A stretch of DNA of 64,000 nt from Bacillus sp. M6-12 (lineage in GTDB: Bacteria; Bacillota; Bacilli; Bacillales; DSM-1321). Numbering within the stretch: the stretch's first letter is position 1; each line of letters begins with the position of its first letter. The stretch lies in assembly GCF_002860285.1 (NCBI RefSeq), contig NZ_PGVF01000016.1, forward strand, positions 1 to 64,000, written 5' to 3'. Both the position numbers and the translations under genes were made by a program. Shown here in pieces: positions 8,467-17,438 of this stretch. The notes under the pieces were generated by a model. That model made no database searches. It had not been told where the DNA came from and saw nothing but the letters and a program-made list of their open reading frames with translations.

Positions 8467-8775
8467 ATGGGATACATAATACCGTTTACGCATTATGATT
8501 ACATTCAATACACCAATCGAAGTGTAGAAAACGACCAAAGGACCAATAGGCCGGTGCAAGGTATTCATAATATCCAGCCAGTAAAGTTCGACCACTATAT
8601 TAAAGAGCAGATTGATGATACAGAAGCTGAAGCGAAAATTGAGAAGAAAAAAGAAACTGTCCGAGATTATTACTTGTTCGAGGGCAAAAGCAAAAAATCG
8701 GTAGCAAAAGAAATCATTTACCGGACTACGGCGGAAATGACCGGTAAAGGCGGAAATTTTAATACTGTCGTGTAA
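8467..8775 (+). CDS. Conserved-looking hypothetical protein, 102 residues
   Basis: The product begins MGYIIPFTHYDYIQYTNRSV and is rich in charged and aromatic residues, with a Glu/Lys-rich helix in the middle (TEAEAKIEKKKETVRDYYLFEGK) and no signal or membrane span. ATG 8467 sits after GGGAGAGG; the GTG at 8458 would overlap that ribosome site. It is divergent from yjcD, 162 bp away. I do not recognise the family. Confidence 0.6.
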   Translation: MGYIIPFTHYDYIQYTNRSVENDQRTNRPVQGIHNIQPVKFDHYIKEQIDDTEAEAKIEKKKETVRDYYLFEGKSKKSVAKEIIYRTTAEMTGKGGNFNTVV

Positions 8776-9050
8776 TCGTGATAAACGGATGGTTTCGGAA
8801 AATGTCAAGGCGAAAGTCAAGTCTGCCGAGGGTAGAACAATGCTATTCAAAATGGACGATCAGGGTGATACTGGTCGTTTTTTTGTTTTCATTTTAGTCA
8901 AACGTAATAAATATGGGTGAAATTTCTTTTAATTCCTTAAGGAACCGACCTGAAAATGAATGAAGTTTGACGGAATGCTGTTCCGGCTGCACTTGGCTAG
9001 GCTATTTCTAGATCAGAAAAACTTTTGAAGTGAGAATTATCCGATTCCTA

Positions 9051-9120
9051 AAAAAATCTATCAAAATCTAAAATAATCTATTAAAATCTAAAATAATCTA
9101 TCTTAATTCTAAATTATTTA
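9051..9120. repeat. AT-rich tandem repeat in 463-bp gap
   Basis: A ~20-base unit (AAAATCTAAAATAATCTATT) occurs about three times in tandem, decaying at both ends. The rest of 8776-9238 shows no gene; the only other feature is the terminator next to yjcF. Confidence 0.65.
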
Positions 9121-9194
9121 GCCAAATGCCAAACCGGCCCGATCCCGCTAATCGAGTGACCCGTGTTTTTTCATTTTACCCTGGTTGATTATAA

Positions 9195-9231
9195 AAAAGG
9201 AGGACCCGGCTTTTCCGGCAATCCTCCTTTT
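9195..9231 (-). terminator. Terminator of the yjcF gene
   Basis: AAAAGGAGGA (9195-9204) pairs with TCCTCCTTTT (9222-9231), with an inner CCGG/CCGG pairing. Read on the minus strand it ends in a T-run just after yjcF. Confidence 0.75.
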
Positions 9232-9238
9232 CACTGTT

Positions 9239-9664
9239 TTAGATCTTTTTTTCCATTGCTTTATGCGGGATCCCTGCATCAAGAAATTCTTCAGATACTG
9301 TGTCATATCCAAGCTTTTCATAAAAAGGAATTGCGTGAGTTTGTGCGTTCAGCTTAAGCTTTTGAACGCCTTTTTCTTTCGCATATTCCTCGATATGATC
9401 CATGATTGCCCTGCCGGCGCCTTTTACCCTGGAGTCAGACAAAACGCAAATTCTTTCTACTTTTCCGATTCCATCCAGTGTGCGGAACCGTCCAGCCCCA
9501 ATTGGAGAATTATTGCTGTCATAAAGCACGAAGTGGGCGGCATCATTTTCATATTGATCGATTTCTTCTTCTTCGGGAACATTTTGTTCATGTATAAAAA
9601 CAGTTTTTCGAACAATAAATGCGTCCTCCAGCTCTTTTTGGCTGGCAACAGTTTTAACCTTCAC
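9239..9664 (-). CDS. yjcF: GNAT N-acetyltransferase YjcF
   Basis: This is a 141-residue GNAT-fold acetyltransferase close to B. subtilis YjcF. It carries EEEIDQYENDAAHFVLYD, the acetyl-CoA-binding loop RVKGAGRAIMDHIEEYA (RxxGxGR/A), LNAQTHAIPFYEKLGY, and the YjcF-typical end EFLDAGIPHKAMEKK. The substrate is unknown. It lies 4 bp after yjcG on the same strand, so the two are co-transcribed. Confidence 0.9.
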   Translation of the reverse strand: MKVKTVASQKELEDAFIVRKTVFIHEQNVPEEEEIDQYENDAAHFVLYDSNNSPIGAGRFRTLDGIGKVERICVLSDSRVKGAGRAIMDHIEEYAKEKGVQKLKLNAQTHAIPFYEKLGYDTVSEEFLDAGIPHKAMEKKI

Positions 9665-9668
9665 TTTC

Positions 9669-10184
9669 CTATTCCTCTCCTAACCTGAACGTTTCATAAA
9701 CAGTCCATGAACCATTCTCAAGCTGATAAAGCAAATGAATGCGGTCAACTTGTTCTTCGTGCCTAAGGTCCAGCATTCTCAGCTGGCCGAAGACATCAGA
9801 ATGCTCATCGTTGGATAGCTTTTGGCCGATCGTGATGTGAGGGACAAAAGAGTATTCCGATTCATCGTTGAAGAAATCTTCTCCATGGAGGCTGTTATGA
9901 AGTGTTTCCAATTCTTTTGTCATTTCGATTTTAAAATAAATTGTATTATTAACCGGCTGAAATGAGCTAACCTTAAGTACGTTCAACGTAAATGGCTTTG
10001 ACTGGCTAGTGATTTCTTCCAGCTTTGCGGCAATTTCTTTAATCCGGTCATCGGTTGCTTCAAAAGGACCTTTTATTGTAACATGCGGAGGAATCAAGGC
10101 GTAATGCGGATCGTACCGTTTCCGATAAGAATTCGCAAGATCTTGAAGCTTTTTCGATGGAAAGATAGCAACACCATATTTCAT
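9669..10184 (-). CDS. yjcG: 2H phosphoesterase / 2'-5' RNA ligase-like protein YjcG
   Basis: This 171-residue protein has the two H-x-T/S motifs of the 2H phosphoesterase superfamily (HVTIKG about residue 37, HITIGQ about residue 123). Members act on 2',3'-cyclic or 2'-5' linked RNA and nucleotide ends; the biological substrate of YjcG is not established. I start at ATG 10184, preceded by CAGGAGG, which gives the B. subtilis length, rather than the upstream start at 10226. Confidence 0.9.
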   Translation of the reverse strand: MKYGVAIFPSKKLQDLANSYRKRYDPHYALIPPHVTIKGPFEATDDRIKEIAAKLEEITSQSKPFTLNVLKVSSFQPVNNTIYFKIEMTKELETLHNSLHGEDFFNDESEYSFVPHITIGQKLSNDEHSDVFGQLRMLDLRHEEQVDRIHLLYQLENGSWTVYETFRLGEE

Positions 10185-10296
10185 AAGTAAACCTCCTGTA
10201 TCCTGAGTAATAAGCAAGTAATTCATGTGTTACATTATTATACCAAATTTTCGGAAAACGAGGTAATGTTAAAAACCAAAGCAGATGTAACCCTAC

Positions 10297-11019
10297 CTAA
10301 AACATTTCCATTAATGCCCTTTTTAAATCAGGCTGCCAGTATTTCCAAGTATGTTCACCATCAAATTCATCATAAAAGCATGAATATCCCATTGACTTGA
10401 ATAATGCCTGCAATTCCCGGTTAGGATCTATAAAATTCCTCGTTTTTCCATCGGTAGTTGGCACTTCGGTTTCATTTTTTCCAACCACATGATAAAGCTC
10501 CAGCAGCTGCTGTTCTTTAAAGTTCCGGACTGCTTCCATTATATGTTCATCCACATAAGGAGACTGCAGCGCAACCTTCCCAAAGGTATGCGGGTAACGC
10601 AATGCAGTCAGCAGTGAAATGGTGGCTCCTAAGGAATCGCCAATTAACGCGCGGCCCATCCCCATATGATAGCCCGGAAACTCTTGATCCAGGTACGGGA
10701 CAAGCTCGTGTGCGAGAAAGCGCATATACGCCTGATGTTTGTCACCTTCGGGATGGTACTTGCTTCTTCTGTCATCCACATTTCGATAAGGGATTCCTAC
10801 GATGATCAGATTTTCAATTTCGCCATCATGAAGAAGGGCGTCAGCGGTTCTCCCTATTCTGCCAAGCTGGAAATAATCTCTTCCGTCCTGTGCAATTAAA
10901 ATACTGTATTTATATAATGTAGAAAAAGAAGCAGGAAGATATACCAGCAATTCCATTTCTTCTCCAAGCTCTTTGCTGAACAAAGAGTACTCCTTAATTG
11001 TCCCCTTAGCTACGCTCAT
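10297..11019 (-). CDS. yjcH: Alpha/beta-hydrolase esterase YjcH
   Basis: This 240-residue enterochelin-esterase-like (esterase D superfamily) hydrolase has the nucleophile elbow GDSLG (about residue 125) and a C-terminal GEHTW supplying the catalytic His. The N-terminal VAKGTIKEYSLFSKELGEEMEL and the oxyanion-side AQDGRDYFQLGRI are typical of YjcH. No signal peptide, so cytoplasmic. The start is ATG 11019 with GGGGGAAATAAAA upstream; an earlier in-frame start lacks support. Substrate unknown; part of the yjcF-G-H block. Confidence 0.9.
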   Translation of the reverse strand: MSVAKGTIKEYSLFSKELGEEMELLVYLPASFSTLYKYSILIAQDGRDYFQLGRIGRTADALLHDGEIENLIIVGIPYRNVDDRRSKYHPEGDKHQAYMRFLAHELVPYLDQEFPGYHMGMGRALIGDSLGATISLLTALRYPHTFGKVALQSPYVDEHIMEAVRNFKEQQLLELYHVVGKNETEVPTTDGKTRNFIDPNRELQALFKSMGYSCFYDEFDGEHTWKYWQPDLKRALMEMF

Positions 11020-11120
11020 TTTTATTTCCCCCTTTAAAAAGTTGTAAGGGCTTACCACCAACTATTCTAGCATAAATGATATAATTAAATGAAAAAGCTG
11101 TTTTAAAGGAGATGGAAGGA

Positions 11121-11678
11121 ATGGCTAATAGGCGTGTACATAGCAAAGAGGTTACAGCAGCCGCATTGAAAGCGCTCGAAATGCGTGGTGTATCTCTGGA
11201 AGCGATTGCTGAAATCGTGTATGAAATGCAATTTCCTTATAATAATGATTTAACGCTGGAAGAATGTTTAGTAAGCGTGGAAAAAGTGCTGGTGAAGAGG
11301 GAGATCCAGCATGCCATCCTGGTTGGCGTAGAATTGGACATGCTGGCAGAACAGGGGAAATTATCCGAGCCGCTCCAAAGCATTGTTGAATCCGATGAAG
11401 GGCTATTTGGGGTTGATGAAACCATCGCCTTTGGAGCAGTACTGGGATATGGAAGTATTGGCGTTACAACGTTTGGACACTTAGACAAAAACAAAATAGG
11501 AATCATCAGGGATTTGGATACCAAAAAAGGAAACAAAGTTCATACCTTCCTGGATGATATGGTAGCAAGCATTGCTGCAAGCGCAGCTTCCAGGCTGGCC
11601 CATAGATTAAGAGATGAACAGGAAGCTCTTTCTGAAAAAGAGAAGCAAATAAAAGAGAATGAAGAAATGATCGGATAA
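11121..11678 (+). CDS. Phosphatidylglycerophosphatase A family protein
   Basis: This 185-residue protein matches the PgpA domain family (B. subtilis YutG type), whose members dephosphorylate phosphatidylglycerol phosphate or related lipids. The conserved tail GVTTFGHLDKNKIGIIRDLD(T/S)KKG and the HTFLDDMVASIAASAASRLAHR segment are present, while strong transmembrane helices are not. ATG 11121 is preferred over ATG 11112 because AAAGGAG then has a proper 9-base spacing. Divergent from yjcH. A soluble role cannot be excluded. Confidence 0.82.
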   Translation: MANRRVHSKEVTAAALKALEMRGVSLEAIAEIVYEMQFPYNNDLTLEECLVSVEKVLVKREIQHAILVGVELDMLAEQGKLSEPLQSIVESDEGLFGVDETIAFGAVLGYGSIGVTTFGHLDKNKIGIIRDLDTKKGNKVHTFLDDMVASIAASAASRLAHRLRDEQEALSEKEKQIKENEEMIG

Positions 11679-12034
11679 ATCTGCAATATGTGAAAAAAGA
11701 AAAACAAGATCCGTGTGGAGTGAACACAGCAGCATTTTTAGAAAACGATAAATCATTGTTACAGCTTTATAATGAAGCCAATCCTTTATGTCTTTTTATC
11801 CAAAATTTTAAATGCAGGTTTCATTTGATATATTGAAGAACTATAAACAAACGAATATTATTAACCTGAACAAAAATTTAAAACAAGAAGAACAAAAAAT
11901 TGAAACTTCAGTAAGAAAACTATCCATAGTATTTAAAATAGTCAGAAAATAAGATGATATTAAAAATATTTAAGCATAATAGTGAAACTTTTCTTCAGGC
12001 AACTTGATTAATATTTAGTTAAGGGGGAGAAAGA
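11679..12034. other. AT-rich intergenic region before the catabolic island
   Basis: No gene or clear terminator is visible. Near the right end (12007-12018) is ATTAATATTTAG, an 11-12 base string that recurs in both copies of the duplicated control segments at ~21.65 and ~25.91 kb. It may mark a shared regulatory site. Confidence 0.3.
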
Positions 12035-12817
12035 GTGTCGGAACTGCTAATAGTAGATAATGATCAACAAGCAAGAAAAGAAATCTGCGATATTGTAAGG
12101 GAAAGCAAATATCATTTCTTATCAATCTATGAATCAAGCACCGTACAACGAGGATTGCTTCTTCTCAAGCAGAGTCAGCCAAGCGCACTCATTCTCGATC
12201 TTTCCTTGCCAGATATGGATGGCCTTACATTTGGCAGGACAGCATTGCAGTTGTACCCTTCATTACCGATTATCGTCGCCTCTCAGCTGAAGATGTTTAA
12301 ATTAGCACAAGAGGCAATTAACTCTGGATTTTCTTCCTATTTATTGAAACCTCTTTCAAAAAATGAATTGATCGAAACCTTTGATAGGGTATTGGCTCCG
12401 GAAATTAGTACGGAGGTCAAACATGGGCTTAATAGGGCAGGAAAGTTTATATCGGATATTAAAAATCCTATTGAAAGCGCAATACAATATATTCAAATCA
12501 ATTATGGGGAGTCGCTGACGTTAAAAGGGATATCTGAACTTGTATATTTAAGCCCTTCTTATTTCAGTCGCTTGTTTAAAGAAGAAACCGGCATGACCTT
12601 TGTTGAATATTTATCATTTACGAGAGTCCAGAAAGCCAAGAGCATGCTTAGGCTATCATCTCTTCCGATCGAAGTGATTGCAAATAACACTGGCTTTGCA
12701 AACTCGAGTTATTTTGCAACCGCTTTTAAAAAAATAGTAGGAAAGACCCCTAGCGAATACCGGGATCAATTTCATTGGGAAGTGGGGATGCCCTTAGCAG
12801 AGAAAAGCGGGAGGTGA
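12035..12817 (+). CDS. Response regulator with AraC-type DNA-binding domain
   Basis: A 260-residue regulator. Residues 1-115 form a receiver domain with acidic pocket D8/D10, phospho-acceptor D55 (LILDLSLPDMDG), S83 and K105 (LLKPL). Residues ~155-250 form a double helix-turn-helix AraC domain (LTLKGISELVYLSPSYFSRLFKEETG and VIANNTGFANSSYFATAFKK). This is the YesN architecture. GTG start after AAGGGGGAG. No sensor kinase lies nearby, so it is an orphan. Only 4 bp separate it from xdhC, so it probably heads and controls the Mo-hydroxylase operon. Confidence 0.88.
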   Translation: MSELLIVDNDQQARKEICDIVRESKYHFLSIYESSTVQRGLLLLKQSQPSALILDLSLPDMDGLTFGRTALQLYPSLPIIVASQLKMFKLAQEAINSGFSSYLLKPLSKNELIETFDRVLAPEISTEVKHGLNRAGKFISDIKNPIESAIQYIQINYGESLTLKGISELVYLSPSYFSRLFKEETGMTFVEYLSFTRVQKAKSMLRLSSLPIEVIANNTGFANSSYFATAFKKIVGKTPSEYRDQFHWEVGMPLAEKSGR

Positions 12818-12821
12818 AAAG

Positions 12822-13931
12822 GTGCTTGCCATTTCTAAGGAAATACAGAAATATCGCCAAAACGGTTTAAAAGGCGTAATCGGCACAATAATCTCAACGT
12901 CAGGTTCTACTTATCAGAAAACAGGGGCTAAATGCTTTATAGGTGAGGATGGCAGAATAACCGGACTTTTAAGCGGAGGCTGTGTGGAAGGCGACCTAAA
13001 GGAATATGTAAAAGAAGTCTTAAACACCGGAGTACCTCAAACAGTTCATTACAATTTTCAGGATGAAGGCGATCTAGTTTGGGGTCTTGGCTTAGGCTGT
13101 AATGGGAAAATGAATATTTTCCTGGAACCGTATATTCCTGGAGATGATTTGCAAAAAGCGGAAAAAATAGATTCATACTTTTCGAATGTTTTGCGTAAAC
13201 CTCTCCACAGTATTACTATTGTAGATTCGTCCAAAAAATCACTAATTGGTTTGAAGTGGGTTATTGACCCAGAAGAACCAATTTTGCAGCAAATTACTTT
13301 TAAAGAAATTGAAAAAAACTATACAGAGAACCGATTTAATCAGGAAAATAGGCTATCTTACATTGGCGGGGAACATAATCTTGAAGTCTTTTATGAGTAT
13401 ACAGCTCCTATTCCCCAGCTAACAATATTCGGAGCGGGGCCAGATGCAATACCGCTGGTCAGGCTGGCTAAGACGTTAAATTGGCACGTGACAGTGCTGG
13501 ATTACAGACCAGCCTTTGTAACATCTGAAAATTTCCCTGAGGCAGATGAATTAATAGTTTACCCTGCCGGAAGTGTTCCCAATATTCAAATTAATAGAAA
13601 TACCTACATTGTTTTGATGACTCACAACTTTATTCAGGACCAAGCTATTCTTGAGGATATTATCCACTCAGAGGCTGCCTATATCGGCTTGCTTGGACCG
13701 CGAAAAAGAACAAACGAAATAATCAGCACCAGTAAAAACCTGCTCAATAACCCTATGCTCAGAGAGATTCATAGCCCTGTAGGATTGGATATAGGTTCAA
13801 AGACCCCGGAGGAAATTGCGTTTAGCATCATAGCCGAAATCATGATCACGTACCGTGGAGGCACAGGCCTAAGGCTGACTGAGCTGACAAATCTGCCCAT
13901 GATTAACAGGGAGAGCGGGGTTTTATTATAG
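12822..13931 (+). CDS. XdhC/CoxI family molybdenum hydroxylase maturation protein
   Basis: XdhC-type proteins bind molybdenum cofactor, help install the terminal sulfido ligand and hand the cofactor to xanthine-dehydrogenase-family enzymes. The 369-residue product has the N-terminal XdhC_CoxI domain (GTIISTSGSTYQKTGAKC, LLSGGCVEGDL, GLGLGCNGKM) and a C-terminal Rossmann domain (TIFGAGPDAIPLVRLAKTLNWHVTVLDYRP, AYIGLLGPRKRTNEI). GTG start behind GGGAGGTG. Its stop overlaps the open frame of the next gene in the -1 frame; see the finding on that junction. Confidence 0.9.
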   Translation: MLAISKEIQKYRQNGLKGVIGTIISTSGSTYQKTGAKCFIGEDGRITGLLSGGCVEGDLKEYVKEVLNTGVPQTVHYNFQDEGDLVWGLGLGCNGKMNIFLEPYIPGDDLQKAEKIDSYFSNVLRKPLHSITIVDSSKKSLIGLKWVIDPEEPILQQITFKEIEKNYTENRFNQENRLSYIGGEHNLEVFYEYTAPIPQLTIFGAGPDAIPLVRLAKTLNWHVTVLDYRPAFVTSENFPEADELIVYPAGSVPNIQINRNTYIVLMTHNFIQDQAILEDIIHSEAAYIGLLGPRKRTNEIISTSKNLLNNPMLREIHSPVGLDIGSKTPEEIAFSIIAEIMITYRGGTGLRLTELTNLPMINRESGVLL

Positions 13932-13984
13932 ACGCTAACAGAGGAGTCTGGGGGATTATTCTCGCTGCAGGTTTTTCCAGAAGA

Positions 13985-16954
13985 ATGGGTTCTGCAAAGC
14001 TTTTGCTCCCCTTTAAAGGAAAATCGATCTTGCGGCACGTTATAGATCACAGCATGATGTCTAACTTATCCGGGTTAACCGTAGTAGTCAATCCTGACAA
14101 TGCTGAACTCTTAAAAGAAGCAAAAAATGCTGGGGTAGATCGGCTGGTACTGAATGAGAATGCCGTTCAGGGAATGTCCTCTTCTGTTAAATGCGGGATA
14201 CTTTCTGTACCTGAGAATGTGGATGCAGCCCTGTTTCTTGTGGGTGACCAGCCTTTGATTGCCTCAGAGGAAATCAACAGGGTTATTCAGGATTATAGTA
14301 AACCGGAGAAACCTCCATTAATCGTTCAGGCATCCTATGAGAATCAAAAGGGGCATCCGGTCTTATTTAATAGAAAGCTGTTTTCCTGCCTTATGAAGAT
14401 TTCAGGCGATGAAGGGGGCAGATCGATTATTAAAAAGTACCAGCAGGAAGTTTGTAATTCAGTAATAGACAAGAAAATCACTTCAGATATCGATACGCCG
14501 GAAGATTATCAAAAGTTACTTCGGAAGGAGGTCTGCAAGATGGACAAAATGATCGGAACCCCGGTCAGCCGTGTAGAAGATGCCAGGCTGCTAATGGGAC
14601 AAGGAAAGTATATTGATGATATTGGCACACCGCCAAATACTGCCCATGCAGCGATTGTGAGGAGCGGGTATCCGCATGCTAATATTTTATCTATAGATGT
14701 GGATGAAGCTCGGAAGGTTCCAGGTGTTAAAGCGGTTATTACCGGAAAAGACGTTGAGAAATTTATAAATCCTTTCAGTGTTGGGGTAAGTGCTCCAGTA
14801 AAATACTATCCAATTGCAATCGATAAAGTCCGTTATGTTGGGGAACCTGTTGCGGTGGTAATTGCAAAAAACAGATACATTGCCGAAGATGCTGCCGAAT
14901 TGGTGAAGGTGAAATATGAGCCGCTCCAGCCGGTTGTGGATATTGAAAAATCCATGGAGGAAGATGCTCCGCTGCTCCATGAAAATGTAGGTTCAAACAT
15001 AGCCAATCACCGCAGCTTCCATTATGGTGACTGCAACGATGCGTTTGAATCCGCTGATCGGATTATCAAGGATAAATTTTTATTTCCGAAATACTCAGCC
15101 ACTCCGGTTGAGACTTATGGAATGATTGCTCATTATGAATCCAGCTCGGACCAGTACACAATTCATGCGAATTTCCACGGACCATTTGTCATTCAGGCTG
15201 TAATGGCAGGAGCCTTGAAGGTTCCCGGCAACCGTCTGAGAATCATTGTCCCGAAGGATATAGGAGGAAGCTACGGAATAAAAGCGGGAACCTTCCCATA
15301 CATGGTTCTTTGCGCAGTAGCAAGCCGAATAGCAGGAGTGCCAGTTAAGTGGATTGAAGACCGGCAAGAACATCTTTCTGCAAGCTCCAGCGGTACAGAT
15401 CGTGTGACATATATTGAAGCTGCCGTCAATGATGACGGAAAAGTCCTCGGTTTGAAGATGAGAATGATGGATAATGTGGGAGCTTATATCCGGGCCCCAG
15501 AACCAGCGTGTCTATATCGCACACACGCGAACTCTACAGGAGCCTATGATATTCCCAATTTAATGATTGATGGTTATGTTGTAATGACCAATAAATTGCC
15601 AACAGGCCTTATTAGGGGATACGGGGGCCAGGAGCTTTACTTCCCGCTTGAACGGCTCATGCAGAAAATTGCCTTTGAACTTCAGCTGGATCCAGCCGAA
15701 GTGATCGAGAAGAACCTGATAAAAAAGGAAAAATTCCCTTATCATACGGCCTCGGGCGGCATTTATGACAGCGGAGATTATGAAAAAGCATTTCAGCTTG
15801 CACTGGATACCGGCAAATATCAGGAATTCAGGGAGAAACAAAAGCAGGCGGCAAAAGAGGGAAGGATACTTGGCGTAGGCCTTGCATGCATCGTTGAACC
15901 TTCAGGATCTAACATGGGTTATATTACAGTAGCCTTAACGCCTGAAGAAAGAGCAGGCTCTCTGCCTAAATCCGGCTGTGCTGAAGCAGCAACGATTTCA
16001 ATGGATCCTACGGGCAGTGTAAATGTAAGAATCAGTACCACGCCTTCAGGGCAGGGGCATGAGACAGTAGCCGCACAAATTGTCGCGGATGTGCTGCAAA
16101 TCCCCGTTCATCAGATTAATGTGGTTGCTGAGCTGGACACCTCAACAAGTGCCTGGTCCATTGCCTCCGGAAGCTACTCAAGCAGATTTGCTTCCTTAGG
16201 TTCAAGTGCTGTATATTATGCAGCCCACAAGGTGAAGAAAAAACTTATTAAAATAGCGGCACACCAATTGCAGGTACCGGAAGATGAACTGGAAATTGAA
16301 AACGCTCTCATTAAGTCGGTAAAGGATCCATCAAAAAAATATCCGATCAAGAGGGCTGCCGGATCAGCACATTGGAATCCTCTATCCCTTCCGGACGACA
16401 TGGAGCCTGGAATCTATGAAACATACTACTATACTGCAAAAATTGCTGAACCGCCGGATGAAAATGATCTAATTAATTCATCCATTACCTATGGTTTTGT
16501 TGCAGATATGGTTACTGTTGAAATCAATCCTGATACAGGAGAAGTTAACATCCTGGATTATTTTACAGTCCATGATGCCGGAAAACTTCTAAATCCTCTG
16601 ATCGTTGATGGCCAGATTTATGGAGGATTAGTACATGGTCTTGGAGGAGCTTTATTCGAAGAACTTGCATACGACGAGAAAGGCCAGTTTTTAACAGGTT
16701 CATTCATGGATTATCTTTGTCCAACAGCACCTGAAATTCCAAAAGTAACGATTAAACACATCGAGACACCGTCACCGGTTACGCCATTAGGCGCAAAGGG
16801 GCTTGGCGAGGGAAATACAATGAGCGCTCCAGTGGCCATTGCCAATGCAGTGAATGATGCATTAAGACCCTATAACATCACAATTGATTCACTCCCTTTA
16901 ACACCTAATAAAATATGGGATAAACTCTCTAAACAATTGGTTAGAAATTATTAA
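13985..16954 (+). CDS. MobA-like NTP transferase fused in frame to Mo-hydroxylase large subunit
   Basis: A single 989-codon frame joins two modules. Residues 1-~180 are a MocA/MobA-like nucleotidyltransferase (LFLVGDQP, KGHPVLFNR, SDIDTPEDY) that would finish the molybdopterin cytosine dinucleotide cofactor. From M186 (position 14540) comes a complete 804-residue CoxL/XdhA molybdopterin-binding subunit: TPVSRVEDARLLMGQGKYIDDI, the GGSYGIK and IRGYGGQE cofactor loops, and KGLGEGNTMSAPVAIANAV with the catalytic Glu. These are normally two genes. An ideal ribosome site lies just before M186, so separate large subunit may also be made. ATG 13985 cuts off the signature GIILAAGFSRRMG, which is encoded in frame just upstream without a canonical start. 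The substrate is unknown. Confidence 0.75.
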   Translation: MGSAKLLLPFKGKSILRHVIDHSMMSNLSGLTVVVNPDNAELLKEAKNAGVDRLVLNENAVQGMSSSVKCGILSVPENVDAALFLVGDQPLIASEEINRVIQDYSKPEKPPLIVQASYENQKGHPVLFNRKLFSCLMKISGDEGGRSIIKKYQQEVCNSVIDKKITSDIDTPEDYQKLLRKEVCKMDKMIGTPVSRVEDARLLMGQGKYIDDIGTPPNTAHAAIVRSGYPHANILSIDVDEARKVPGVKAVITGKDVEKFINPFSVGVSAPVKYYPIAIDKVRYVGEPVAVVIAKNRYIAEDAAELVKVKYEPLQPVVDIEKSMEEDAPLLHENVGSNIANHRSFHYGDCNDAFESADRIIKDKFLFPKYSATPVETYGMIAHYESSSDQYTIHANFHGPFVIQAVMAGALKVPGNRLRIIVPKDIGGSYGIKAGTFPYMVLCAVASRIAGVPVKWIEDRQEHLSASSSGTDRVTYIEAAVNDDGKVLGLKMRMMDNVGAYIRAPEPACLYRTHANSTGAYDIPNLMIDGYVVMTNKLPTGLIRGYGGQELYFPLERLMQKIAFELQLDPAEVIEKNLIKKEKFPYHTASGGIYDSGDYEKAFQLALDTGKYQEFREKQKQAAKEGRILGVGLACIVEPSGSNMGYITVALTPEERAGSLPKSGCAEAATISMDPTGSVNVRISTTPSGQGHETVAAQIVADVLQIPVHQINVVAELDTSTSAWSIASGSYSSRFASLGSSAVYYAAHKVKKKLIKIAAHQLQVPEDELEIENALIKSVKDPSKKYPIKRAAGSAHWNPLSLPDDMEPGIYETYYYTAKIAEPPDENDLINSSITYGFVADMVTVEINPDTGEVNILDYFTVHDAGKLLNPLIVDGQIYGGLVHGLGGALFEELAYDEKGQFLTGSFMDYLCPTAPEIPKVTIKHIETPSPVTPLGAKGLGEGNTMSAPVAIANAVNDALRPYNITIDSLPLTPNKIWDKLSKQLVRNY
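14525..14542 (+). promoter_or_regulatory. Internal ribosome site and ATG for the Mo-hydroxylase large subunit
   Basis: AAGGAGGT (14525-14532) sits seven bases before ATG 14540. It is one of the strongest ribosome sites in the window, placed exactly where XdhA/CoxL proteins start, although the upstream frame runs through without a stop. Confidence 0.75.
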
Positions 16955-16969
16955 AAGAGGTGAAGGACA

Positions 16970-17425
16970 ATGAATGGAAGCGGAAGTTTGAAATTGGATG
17001 CAGGCATAGAAAAATCATGGGATGTTTTACTTGATCCCAATGTATTGAAAAAATGCATTATGGGCTGCCAGAAGCTCGAACTGGTAGAAGAAAACAAATA
17101 TAATGCGGATTTATCAATTGGAATAGCAGCTGTTAAAGGAAAATATGAATCAACCATCGAGATAGCTGATATCGAAAGACCGGGCCACTACAAGCTTATT
17201 GTAAAAGGCGAAGGAGGACCCGGAAATGTTGAGGCTGCGGGGGTTATCGACCTGACTCCCATTGATGAAAATACAACACAGCTTTCTTATACCTATGAAG
17301 CAGAAATTGGCGGCAAGGTCGCAATGATTGGCCAAAGAATGCTTGGCGGTGTGGCTAAATTAATTATCCAGGATTTTTTCAAAAAGCTGAGTAAGGAATT
17401 AAAAAGCATAGAAACGAGTGCCTAA
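16970..17425 (+). CDS. CoxG/SRPBCC family protein
   Basis: This 151-residue protein matches the carbon-monoxide-dehydrogenase subunit G (CoxG) family, an SRPBCC lipid-binding-like fold that accompanies Mo-hydroxylase operons and is linked to their assembly or membrane recruitment. Typical stretches are GSLKLDAGIEKSWDVLLDPNVLKKCIMGCQ, the FKVKGEGGPGNVEA-like strand and a C-terminal helix. It sits between the large and FAD subunits with 13-15 bp gaps, so it is a core operon member. Confidence 0.85.
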   Translation: MNGSGSLKLDAGIEKSWDVLLDPNVLKKCIMGCQKLELVEENKYNADLSIGIAAVKGKYESTIEIADIERPGHYKLIVKGEGGPGNVEAAGVIDLTPIDENTTQLSYTYEAEIGGKVAMIGQRMLGGVAKLIIQDFFKKLSKELKSIETSA

Positions 17426-17438
17426 GGGGGGATAAACC

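Noticed and set aside
8305..8850. N-terminal extension of the YjcD helicase frame
   Set aside because: It runs antisense through the 102-residue gene, while ATG 8304 has a ribosome site and gives the family length.
9051..9120. Possible CRISPR array
   Set aside because: Units are contiguous AT-rich tandem copies without unique spacers, and no cas genes are nearby.
10602..10899. Plus-strand frames over yjcH
   Set aside because: They are antisense shadows of a well-conserved esterase gene.
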